29,450 nucleotides of DNA from a virus. The stretch's first letter is position 1. Every line of letters begins with the position of its first letter. The position numbers and the translations under genes were made by a program. The stretch spans positions 1-29,450 of IMG/VR virus record IMGVR_UViG_3300044535_002125; one strand, written 5' to 3'. Below are positions 21,619-29,450 of the stretch, one piece after another. Under the pieces are notes generated by a model, which saw only the letters and a list, made by a program, of their open reading frames with translations, had not been told where the DNA came from and ran no database searches.

Positions 21619-22947
21619 ATGTCATCGTTATTAACAAAAAATTTCAAAATCCTTATGGCCAAGCAAATTCTGAATTTGCTTGATATTGGCTCAAACGCAT
21701 ATTTGCCAGAAGCTAGGAAGTCCTATGTCTACACATTCATAGGAAAAGCACTGCCGTGGAATTCCGGCACAGAAATTCCACCGGCTCCTATAGACTCCGA
21801 TAACGCAATTAATGAGTATTACAGAAGAGGAATTCTGGCAAAACAGATTTCCTTGGAGAATGCTACCCTTGTCGTTCCAAGAATAAACTGGCAGGCGAAC
21901 ACAGTTTATTCCACATACACATCAAATACAAATTTTTATGTGTTGAATACCAGTGATCAAGTTTTCAAGTGTCTATCAAATGTCAGGTCAAATTTGGCAT
22001 CAACATCACAGCCTGAACTCACACTATCAACAACCTCACTTGAAGAACCATACATTGAAACCGCTGATGGTTACAAATGGAAATATCTTTACACATTAAC
22101 ATCAACGCAAAAACAGAAATTTTTGGGTGATGAATGGATGCCTGTTACGTTCAACAAATTCGTAAGGGCGGCCGCAGCACCGGGCTCCATTGATGTGGTG
22201 ACAATTACAAATAGTGGAAACAATTACACAAATGGTTCAACCCAATCGATCATCTCTATTGAGGGTGATGGAACTGGTGCGATATTGAAGGCCAACGTTG
22301 CTGGTGGACAAATTCAGGATGTAATTATCCAGAATAGGGGTTCAGATTATACATACGCCGCAATAACGATTCAGGATGTTGCTGGTGGTATCGGATCAGG
22401 TGGCGCAGCAGTTGTTTCTATTGCACCGCATTCAGGACACGGTTTTGATCCTGTTTATGAATTGAATGCGTCAACCATCATGTTCAACGTTGAATTTGAT
22501 GGTGATGAAAATGACACTTTACCGACAGAAAATGATTTCCGTGAAATAGTATTGTTGCATAATCCTAATGAGTCTGGCGGTCAAGTACTGGCCGCAGGCA
22601 GTTCATATACATTATACACACGAATCAAAACTTCTCCTGGTGTTGGAGATTTCAATACAGACGAAATTGTATATCAAGGCGCAACTTTTGGAGATGCGAC
22701 ATTTACAGCAAATGTAATTTCATTCGATGAAGTACAAAATTACCTATACATCAATGACGTTCGTGGAACACTGCAACAAAATCAGACCATCAAAGGTCTA
22801 TCTTCAGGCTCAATTCGTGTTGTTAACTCAATCAAAGCGCCCACATTAGATTTATATACCGGCAAGATTTTATACATATCAGATAAACTGCCGATCACAC
22901 GCGATCCCTCACAAACGGAAAGAATCCGTTTTATCCTGAGTTTCTAA
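21619..22947 (+). CDS. 8: Baseplate wedge protein gp8
   Basis: 442 residues (T4: 334). Matching parts are RKSYVYTFIGKALPWNSGTEIPPAPIDSDNAINEYYRRGILAKQI (T4: FITFGRSEPWSS...PPYPTDSV), LVVPRINWQANTVYSTY, FKCLSNV, EEPYIETADGYKWKYLYTLT (T4: GDGYVWEYLFEI), and a C-terminus ending TERIRFILSF (T4: TEEINILFTF). The extra length is largely a Gly-rich insert at about residues 192-264 (ITNSGNNYTNGSTQ, EGDGTGAILKANVAGGQIQDVIIQNRGSDYTYAAI) shared in style with gp6, gp7 and the next protein. gp8 makes the wedge arm contacts with gp7 and gp10. Confidence 0.88.
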   Translation: MSSLLTKNFKILMAKQILNLLDIGSNAYLPEARKSYVYTFIGKALPWNSGTEIPPAPIDSDNAINEYYRRGILAKQISLENATLVVPRINWQANTVYSTYTSNTNFYVLNTSDQVFKCLSNVRSNLASTSQPELTLSTTSLEEPYIETADGYKWKYLYTLTSTQKQKFLGDEWMPVTFNKFVRAAAAPGSIDVVTITNSGNNYTNGSTQSIISIEGDGTGAILKANVAGGQIQDVIIQNRGSDYTYAAITIQDVAGGIGSGGAAVVSIAPHSGHGFDPVYELNASTIMFNVEFDGDENDTLPTENDFREIVLLHNPNESGGQVLAAGSSYTLYTRIKTSPGVGDFNTDEIVYQGATFGDATFTANVISFDEVQNYLYINDVRGTLQQNQTIKGLSSGSIRVVNSIKAPTLDLYTGKILYISDKLPITRDPSQTERIRFILSF

Positions 22948-22958
22948 ACGAGGAATAA

Positions 22959-25900
22959 ATGACAACTCTATTCAATTACGATCCATATTATGACGACTTC
23001 GATGAAGATAAAAACTTCATGCGAGTGCTTTTCCGCCCAGGCTATTCAGTCCAAGCAAGAGAACTGACACAGCTACAAACAATATTGTCTAACCAAATTG
23101 AGAAATTTGGTAATCACATTTTCAAAAGCGGCAGCCCAATCGTTGGGGGCAAAGTCTCATTAGACGACAAAGCAAATTATGTCATTTTGCAGCCACAATA
23201 TGGCAATGAAGATATCGTTGTTACAGATTTCTTAGATAAAATTGTTGTATCTTACGGTTCAACAAAAGACGTTCGCGCCAAAGTTATCGCTGTTGAAAGT
23301 ACAACATCTAATCCTATCCTCGTTCTGAAATATTTGAGCGGAGAACGTTTCGCTGAAAGCGATGATCTTCGTGTATATGGTCAAAACATATTCGGAACAT
23401 TGGCTACAACCGCAGCGACTGGCGGTTCATATGTTGCATATCTGCAAGAGGGTGTTTATTACTTTAAGGGTCAATTTGTTAAAGTTGTTCCACAATATCT
23501 AATCGTTGAACTATTCTACAGGCTAGGATCATCATCAACCATCAACTCACAGCCATCATACAAAGTCGGTATAGAATTTACTGAAGTGTTGGTTGATGAA
23601 ATTGATGACACTTCCCTGTTGGATCCAGCGCAGGGTGCATTCAACTATCAAGCACCGGGTGCAAATAGATTCCAAATTCAAACAGCACTCGCTAAGAGAA
23701 CATTAGATTCCGCTGACGTTTCATCCTTCTTTGAAGTGATTCGTCTGGTAGCTGGCGTTAGGACAAAAGAGATTCAATATCCAATATACAGTGAAATTGA
23801 AGCATTGTTGGCCAGAAGAACCTTTGATGAATCTGGCAACTACACTGTTGATCCATTTGTCATCTCTATTGATGAGGGTGATTCTGCTAATGGTATGTTC
23901 AATGTCGTATTGGATCCAGGCAAAGCGTATGTCAATGGATATGAATTCCAAACGATTGCGCCAACAACAATCGAGTTAGCACGTGGGCGCGATGTGTCTA
24001 ATGTATCAAGCTACGATTTACCTACCAATTATGAGTCATCTGTAGTATTGGACAGCATTCGTGGTACATTGAATATCACAACATATCCACAGTTAGATAT
24101 TCACATTGTACCAACAAACTCAATCAACCTGACAACAACAGCAGCATATAACAGCACAAAAATAGGTACTACCCGTGCGAATATGATGCGTTATAATGAC
24201 TCGACAACCAGTACTATTGGTGATACACACTCTTTCACAGTTAACGTTTTCGATGCAGTTGGCTCAGCGATAACCGGAACAGTGCCTGCAGGTTCATCCA
24301 CAACAACAATTAAGTTGCCGACAACATTTTCCGCCACAGCTGGTGCAAACGTGTATGCAAACATGTTGTTCCGAATTGTTAGTGGTGATCTAGCGGACGA
24401 TGGTCCATTGCCAATCGTTTCATCGAACGCAACTTACATCACACTATCAACTTCACTGTCTAAAATACCAAGCACAGCCAATGGTGATTCATTCTCAATT
24501 GAATCCGACTTCAAACAAGCTGAGTCCCTGGTAATAACTGATGGCACATCCATCACATTCTCTGGAAACATCAACAGTGATTCTAAGAATTCACTGACTG
24601 GCTTTGCATATATTAATGAACCAAAACGTTCCAGCTTATTGTTCAATGTTCCTTATGATGCAATCAAAGACGGAACTATCGACAATATGGATTTGTATGC
24701 CAGAAAAGCATATCTAAACAGAACAAGTGATGCGGGCGGATCCATAACAATCAACGCAGGTGGTACAGACTCATTTGCATTTGCTGGAAGTCCAGGCGTT
24801 ATTTCAGATTCTCTGATTCTGAACAACATCATTTGTACAGTTCGTAGCGGCGTATCGTCCAACACACAGTATGGCATCACAGCTAACAGTGTATTGAGTC
24901 TTGCAAATAATAACTTTACTGTTACCGCAGTATCTCCAACACAGTTTACAGTCAACTTGGTTGTGCCTGGTGTTTCGGTGGACTTTTTGATTACAACAAA
25001 AGTCAATGATGCAGAGAATGCTTCTACAGGTTCAACTCGCGGCAAACAGATGATACCACTAACTAGTGGTGCAGACTTACATGCAAAAGTTCCTAGTGAA
25101 CTTGGTGGCGCAAACACACTGAATGCTGCAAACACTTCAGGTGAAGTCACTACATTCAGTGGTGGTTATGTGTTTACTTCAGTTGGTGCAACCAACTTCA
25201 CAGGCAACGCTATTCTAACTGATCTACGTACTCCAGGTAAACCAGTTAGCCTACAAGTTGCTGATGTGTATGAGATTGTTGGAGTATATGACTCTAAGAG
25301 TCCTACAGCAAACGTATCAACAGCAATGTTGACGACAGCCACCAACGATATCACAGACAGTTATGAGTTTGATAACGGTCAGAAGAAAAATTACTATGAC
25401 CATGCTACCATCAAATTGAAGCGTGGTTATAGTGCTCCGACAGGCACAGTTTATGTGCAGTACAGATACCTGAAACACATTGCATCTCCTGCGACTGGTG
25501 GTGCTGGTCTATTCACCGTGGATTCGTACCTACAAGCAGGTTCAAATATGTCTTACGGTGACATTTCAGTATTTGCTAACAACGAAGATCAGAAACTTGT
25601 GCCATTGAGATCATCGTTTGATTTCCGTCCAACAAGAGCAGTTGCTAGTACAACACTATCTGGTGCACTGAATCCTGAGCCACTTGAACAAATTACAATG
25701 GACTACGATTACTACTTGAGTCGAATCGACCAAGTGGTTGTGAAATCTTCCAGAGAATTTGCTGTTATCAAAGGTAAGTCTGCGATCAATCCAATTGCAC
25801 CTCCAGTCAACAACAAAGACATGTTGATTTACACACTGTATGTTCCAGCATATACAGATTCTGTGAATGATGTTCGTGCAGATTTCAAAAATCATCGCCG

Positions 25901-28900
25901 CTATACAATGGGTGATTTGCAGAATTTTGAAGAGAGAATCAGTGGTCTTGAGTACTATGTTTCCCTAAGCACATTGGAGAAAGATGCAGCAGCAACTAAA
26001 GTTCTGGACGCAAACGGTCTAGAGCGTTCAAAGTATGGCATCTTGGTAGATAACTTCACAAGTAAAGACAATCAAGCAACACGCGATGAAGTCAATTTTG
26101 ACAACAGAAACTTGATTGAGAATGGTACACTCCAACCTGCATCTCTGATGCGCACGGTCAAGTTGATTCCTAGAACTGGCGACAACGTTGGTTCAGCATT
26201 CATCGCAGGAACAGGCACCAAGAAAGCTATGATGCTTTCTTACACAGCCCGTGAATTTGCAAAGCAGCCTTATGCAACAAAGTCTATGACAGTTGCAGAT
26301 GCAGTTTTTGCTAACTTCAAAGGTAAGACAAAGCTATTCCCCGAATTCAGTGGTGATGTTGATACCGGCAGCACCGCAAAAGTTACACTGAACTCCAATC
26401 AGGGAATTTCAAATGCGTTCAATTTTATCAATGACGCATTCAAATACATTTCTGACAAAACTCCGACTTGGCAAAATGACAAAGATAGTCCTTTTGCAAC
26501 AATCGCAGACAGTCAGTGGTACAAGACAGTACGTGAAGTTGATAGAAATAAAGCAACAGTCCAAAGTCTGGGTGGAAACACATGGGGCTGGGTTGCACCA
26601 GTAAATGATAACACATATCTGACCGCTGGCGCTGAACTGAAGCAGAAGCAAATATCCACATCTTCTTCTCAAGTCAATTTAGGTTCATTCGTTACAGATT
26701 TGGCAATTCAGCCATACATGAAGTCTAAGCAGATTCTGTTTACTTCTGAAGGTGTTCGCCCTAAAACTGTAATGTATTCGTTCTTTGATGACACGGATGT
26801 CAACAAGTATATCGTTGTTCCTAACCAAGTAACATTGAATACTGCATCACAGACACTAAGAGCTGGTGAATCTGTGCTTATCGCAAACACTATTGCTGAC
26901 TTGGCTGCCAATTTGTCAAGTTTGATTGCGGGCGGCACATCTTATGATCCAGCATTTGTTGTTGTGAGTGAAAGAGGATCTGCTAACGTTTCCATCATCA
27001 ATGAAACAGGTAAAACTCTAGCAGGAAAATTTGTTTATGGTTTGGATACAGGAAGATATTATACCATATCCACAATCAATGAGCATCGTTCAGGCTTAGG
27101 TAATACAACCACCACCACAATTACACTTGATGCTGGTGCGTCTTCTGCCAATGGATACTACACCGGAAATACTGTTACGATTGTTCGTGCAGCTAATTCC
27201 AATGATGGCCTAGGACAACAACACACAATTACAGCATACAATGGAACAACCAAAGTTGCTAACGTAAGTGGTACAATTGCAACGACAGGACAAGTTATCT
27301 ATTCAATGGGTAACAATAAGACCAATAAGCTCGGACAAGTTGGTGGTGCATTCTATATGCCAAAAGCAACTTTCCGTTCAGGTCAAAGAACCTTCCGTGT
27401 AACCGAGTCGTTCAATAACACATATGATGCCGATTCGATCTCTTTTGCAGATAAGACATATACTGCATCTGGATTGATTGCGAACAAGACTGAATTGATT
27501 GAATCTGTGTTGAACGTTGATGTTGATTTCAAGATCACTGGCACACAAACAAGCGACAAACTTGTAAACTCTGTTACAGTTGGATCACAGGTGTTGAGTA
27601 GCTGGGCGGTTGATCCACTGGCTCAAACATTCTTTGTTGATGCTGAATTGTATCCACAGGGTCTATTCTTGGATAGCATTGATTTGTTCTTCCGTGCAAA
27701 AGACGACAATCAGTTGCCTGTTACTGTGCAGATTCGCCCAACAGTCAATGGATTCCCATCTTCAGACTTCTGGTATCCAGAATCTGTTGTGACAAAGTAT
27801 CCATCGGAAATTGTTGTTTCTGAGTCACCATCTATTTTGGATGCGACCAACACAAACTTCAAATTTGACATTCCTGTGTTCTTGAAGCCTGGTTTATATG
27901 CGATGGTTCTGTTGACAGATTCTCCACAATACAGTGTGTGGGAAGCTGAAAAGGGTGGCACAACAAGAAACAACGAATATGTTGACAAACAACCATATTC
28001 AGGAACATTGTATAAGTCACAGAACGCTAGAGAATTCTCACCGTTCATCAATGAAGACTTGATGTTCAAAATCAACCGTTGCGTGTTCTCAACAACATCA
28101 GCAGTTCACGTTCTACAGAACGAAGGATTGACAACACCAATCAACATGGATAAGATTCGTTTGCTTGAAACAGCAATCGTGCCATCAGATACATTGGTAA
28201 ATGTTGAACGCACAATTTTGACAACACCATTGGGTGGCACAAAAGAAAGCACACCAAGAGCAATTTCACCTGGACAAATCTATAGTTTTGCGTCAGATGA
28301 ATTGTATGCAGTGGGTTTCCGTAGAAAGTCTATCGGCACTCAAAATAGTTTCACTATGAGAGTTGCTATGTCCACAACAAACGATGCAATCTCTCCTGTG
28401 ATATCACTGGAAAGTGCTGCTATCAACGTGTGGGAAAACTTCTTGGATAATGCTGTAATTGATGCTGAAGATTTCACAATCGTTTCTCCAGGTTCTGGTT
28501 ACAGCAACTCAAACAACATCACAATCACAAGTTCAACAGGAACTGGTGCAACAGCCAACTTGAGCGTTGATGCTAACGGTAATGTTGTTGGAATCTATGT
28601 TTCCGCTGGTGGCTCCGGTTATCTTGACGACTTCACAATCTCATATCCATTGGTCGGTTCAGGAACGGTAACAGCTAACGCAAACATTGTTTTGAACAGT
28701 GAGCACGATTCATCTGGTGGTCCATGTCTAGCTCGCTACATCACAAAGCCAATCACACTTGCTGATGGCTATGATGCGGGCGACTTGAGAGTTTTCTTGG
28801 GTGCAAATAAACCAGGTAGCTCAGAAGTTTCTGTTTACTACAAGATTCTTTCCGGCAACGACAATACGACATTCAAAGATCGTGGCTATCAGAAAATGGT

Positions 28901-29120
28901 GTGTATCAATCCAACTACAACACCATCACTTGATGCATCATTCCGCGAATATGAATATCGCCCATCAGCGACAGTCAATGCAGTATCATATGTTGGTGAA
29001 AATGGTGTAACACACGACACATTCAAAACATTCGCAATCAAGATTGTTTTGACATCCAGTGATCCAGCAGTTGTTCCTACAGTTAAAGATTTGCGTATTA
29101 TTGCAACTCCGGCAGAATGA
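22959..29120 (+). CDS. Giant DUF4815-type baseplate/tail-fibre protein (2053 aa)
   Basis: 2053 residues. The N-terminus FNYDPYYDDFDEDKNFMRVLFRPGYSVQARELTQLQTILSNQIEKFGNHIFKSGSPIVGG is the DUF4815 signature seen in large virion proteins of T4-like phages from water. The middle holds long Ser/Thr/Asn-rich beta segments (about 380-780), then a conserved block with NNEDQKLVPLRSSFDFRP (about 870-890), DQVVVKSSREFAVIKGKSAINPI and YTMGDLQNFEERISGLEYYVSLSTLEK. A C-terminal Gly-rich pair SPGSGYSNSNNITI / SAGGSGYLDDFTI (about 1840-1890) is like inserts in the wedge proteins. Ribosome site GAGGA precedes the ATG. Position after gp8 is that of T4 gp9/gp10, so it may connect baseplate and fibres. Confidence 0.8.
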   Translation: MTTLFNYDPYYDDFDEDKNFMRVLFRPGYSVQARELTQLQTILSNQIEKFGNHIFKSGSPIVGGKVSLDDKANYVILQPQYGNEDIVVTDFLDKIVVSYGSTKDVRAKVIAVESTTSNPILVLKYLSGERFAESDDLRVYGQNIFGTLATTAATGGSYVAYLQEGVYYFKGQFVKVVPQYLIVELFYRLGSSSTINSQPSYKVGIEFTEVLVDEIDDTSLLDPAQGAFNYQAPGANRFQIQTALAKRTLDSADVSSFFEVIRLVAGVRTKEIQYPIYSEIEALLARRTFDESGNYTVDPFVISIDEGDSANGMFNVVLDPGKAYVNGYEFQTIAPTTIELARGRDVSNVSSYDLPTNYESSVVLDSIRGTLNITTYPQLDIHIVPTNSINLTTTAAYNSTKIGTTRANMMRYNDSTTSTIGDTHSFTVNVFDAVGSAITGTVPAGSSTTTIKLPTTFSATAGANVYANMLFRIVSGDLADDGPLPIVSSNATYITLSTSLSKIPSTANGDSFSIESDFKQAESLVITDGTSITFSGNINSDSKNSLTGFAYINEPKRSSLLFNVPYDAIKDGTIDNMDLYARKAYLNRTSDAGGSITINAGGTDSFAFAGSPGVISDSLILNNIICTVRSGVSSNTQYGITANSVLSLANNNFTVTAVSPTQFTVNLVVPGVSVDFLITTKVNDAENASTGSTRGKQMIPLTSGADLHAKVPSELGGANTLNAANTSGEVTTFSGGYVFTSVGATNFTGNAILTDLRTPGKPVSLQVADVYEIVGVYDSKSPTANVSTAMLTTATNDITDSYEFDNGQKKNYYDHATIKLKRGYSAPTGTVYVQYRYLKHIASPATGGAGLFTVDSYLQAGSNMSYGDISVFANNEDQKLVPLRSSFDFRPTRAVASTTLSGALNPEPLEQITMDYDYYLSRIDQVVVKSSREFAVIKGKSAINPIAPPVNNKDMLIYTLYVPAYTDSVNDVRADFKNHRRYTMGDLQNFEERISGLEYYVSLSTLEKDAAATKVLDANGLERSKYGILVDNFTSKDNQATRDEVNFDNRNLIENGTLQPASLMRTVKLIPRTGDNVGSAFIAGTGTKKAMMLSYTAREFAKQPYATKSMTVADAVFANFKGKTKLFPEFSGDVDTGSTAKVTLNSNQGISNAFNFINDAFKYISDKTPTWQNDKDSPFATIADSQWYKTVREVDRNKATVQSLGGNTWGWVAPVNDNTYLTAGAELKQKQISTSSSQVNLGSFVTDLAIQPYMKSKQILFTSEGVRPKTVMYSFFDDTDVNKYIVVPNQVTLNTASQTLRAGESVLIANTIADLAANLSSLIAGGTSYDPAFVVVSERGSANVSIINETGKTLAGKFVYGLDTGRYYTISTINEHRSGLGNTTTTTITLDAGASSANGYYTGNTVTIVRAANSNDGLGQQHTITAYNGTTKVANVSGTIATTGQVIYSMGNNKTNKLGQVGGAFYMPKATFRSGQRTFRVTESFNNTYDADSISFADKTYTASGLIANKTELIESVLNVDVDFKITGTQTSDKLVNSVTVGSQVLSSWAVDPLAQTFFVDAELYPQGLFLDSIDLFFRAKDDNQLPVTVQIRPTVNGFPSSDFWYPESVVTKYPSEIVVSESPSILDATNTNFKFDIPVFLKPGLYAMVLLTDSPQYSVWEAEKGGTTRNNEYVDKQPYSGTLYKSQNAREFSPFINEDLMFKINRCVFSTTSAVHVLQNEGLTTPINMDKIRLLETAIVPSDTLVNVERTILTTPLGGTKESTPRAISPGQIYSFASDELYAVGFRRKSIGTQNSFTMRVAMSTTNDAISPVISLESAAINVWENFLDNAVIDAEDFTIVSPGSGYSNSNNITITSSTGTGATANLSVDANGNVVGIYVSAGGSGYLDDFTISYPLVGSGTVTANANIVLNSEHDSSGGPCLARYITKPITLADGYDAGDLRVFLGANKPGSSEVSVYYKILSGNDNTTFKDRGYQKMVCINPTTTPSLDASFREYEYRPSATVNAVSYVGENGVTHDTFKTFAIKIVLTSSDPAVVPTVKDLRIIATPAE

Positions 29121-29353
29121 CCATGCACATAAAAGTAGAAGGAACAAATTTTGTAAAAGACACCGGCACAAACGCCCTGCTAATGACAGGGCGTGCAGGT
29201 CTAACAGAAAATGAAGCTAGAAAAAGATTGGCTGATAGGATCAATGGTAAAAACGATGATATAAATAACCTAAAAGTGCAAGTTCAAGACCTGTCTTCTG
29301 ATATACAGGAGATAAAATCACTATTAGCTTCACTGTTGCAACAGAGTAAATAA
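29117..29353 (+). CDS. Small coiled-coil protein of unknown function
   Basis: 78 residues from ATG 29117, or 76 from ATG 29123. A short N-terminal beta part (HIKVEGTNFVKDTGTNALLMTGRAG) is followed by a helix with heptad-like spacing (INNLKVQVQDLSSDIQEIKSLLASLLQ), likely a coiled coil and perhaps a trimeric bundle. The first ATG overlaps the stop of the giant gene (ATGA). It lies between two tail proteins, so a small structural linker or fibre chaperone is possible. I do not recognise a family. Confidence 0.7.
   Translation: MTMHIKVEGTNFVKDTGTNALLMTGRAGLTENEARKRLADRINGKNDDINNLKVQVQDLSSDIQEIKSLLASLLQQSK
29260..29267 (+). promoter_or_regulatory. T4-type late promoter motif TATAAATA before the last gene
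   Basis: Exact TATAAATA inside the small coiled-coil gene, 96 bases before ATG 29356. The distance is similar to that of the motif before gene 7. It could give separate expression of the following tail protein gene. Chance occurrence cannot be excluded. Confidence 0.4.
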
Positions 29354-29355
29354 CA

Positions 29356-29450
29356 ATGGCAATTCCAAATATCACAAGAAATAATACAGTTGATGAGTGG
29401 AGAATACAGACCAATCAGTCTGCTAACACACTAAACACATTAGAAACTGG
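29356..29450 (+). CDS. Tail/virion structural protein N-terminus (3' partial)
   Basis: The frame starts at ATG 29356, two bases after the previous TAA, and is open to the window end (31 full codons). It begins MAIPNITRNNTVDEWRIQTN, a start resembling N-termini of tail-fibre or baseplate-attached proteins in T4-like phages from water, where the first residues likely bind the baseplate. No ribosome site is evident. Product identity beyond this cannot be judged from the portion in the window. Confidence 0.65.
   Translation, partial: MAIPNITRNNTVDEWRIQTNQSANTLNTLET

Noticed and set aside
1-29450. CRISPR array, insertion sequence, integrase or attachment site, intron, ordinary tRNA genes
   Set aside because: No regularly spaced repeats, transposase or integrase motifs, intron core or tRNA cloverleaf were seen apart from the tmRNA.

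Overview
The window is a continuous stretch of a T4-like myovirus genome (Caudoviricetes, contractile tail). Gene content and order match the T4 core. A replication and late-transcription block (dsbA, 33, 59, 32) is followed by a baseplate hub block on the opposite strand. A long baseplate operon (48, 53, 27, 5, 25, 6, 7, 8, then a giant DUF4815-type protein) fills the rest. Base composition is moderately AT-rich by eye. The host cannot be fixed from this window. One clue is a circularly permuted two-piece tmRNA gene, a form known from alphaproteobacteria, some cyanobacteria and some betaproteobacteria, so a host in or near one of these groups is plausible.

Layout. Positions 1-614 hold the 3' part of a Cas4/RecB-like nuclease gene that enters from outside the window. 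Positions 611-945 hold a near-consensus sigma70 promoter and the permuted tmRNA (ssrA). Positions 985-4487 are a tightly packed forward operon: SleB-type cell wall hydrolase, small membrane protein, AAA+ ATPase, DsbA, gp33 late co-activator, gp59 helicase loader and a HAD-family nucleotidase. Gene 32 (4551-5444) has its own promoter and ends in a strong intrinsic terminator. Positions 5474-10296 are on the minus strand. In order of transcription they encode gp4 head completion nuclease, an unidentified 192-aa protein, a tail-tube-fold baseplate protein, a gp26/gp51-family protein, a 61-aa reading frame, and a 694-aa tape-measure/hub candidate with a lysozyme-like domain. From 10296 a TATAAATA late promoter faces right into the baseplate operon, which runs to the window end.

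How the parts work together. gp32 and gp59 serve replication and recombination. DsbA and gp33 link replication to late transcription, whose TATAAATA-type promoters occur in the baseplate region. The two strand blocks together build the tail tube start, hub, spike and wedges. The central spike (gp5 in T4) is split here into an OB-domain protein and a beta-helical needle. Neither carries a lysozyme domain; a lysozyme-like domain sits instead in the 694-aa minus-strand protein.

Two observations stand out. The first is the phage-borne permuted tmRNA, supported by acceptor-stem, T-stem and P2 pairing, an alanine-type G3-U pair, an encoded CCA and a tag frame ending in Ala-Ala followed by tandem stops. 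The second is a probable programmed -1 frameshift, T TTT TTC, at the end of the gp26/gp51-family gene. Seven bases later comes a 9-bp stem enclosing two hairpins. The shift would fuse this protein to the 61-aa frame just upstream of the tape-measure candidate, the arrangement of lambda G/GT tail assembly chaperones.
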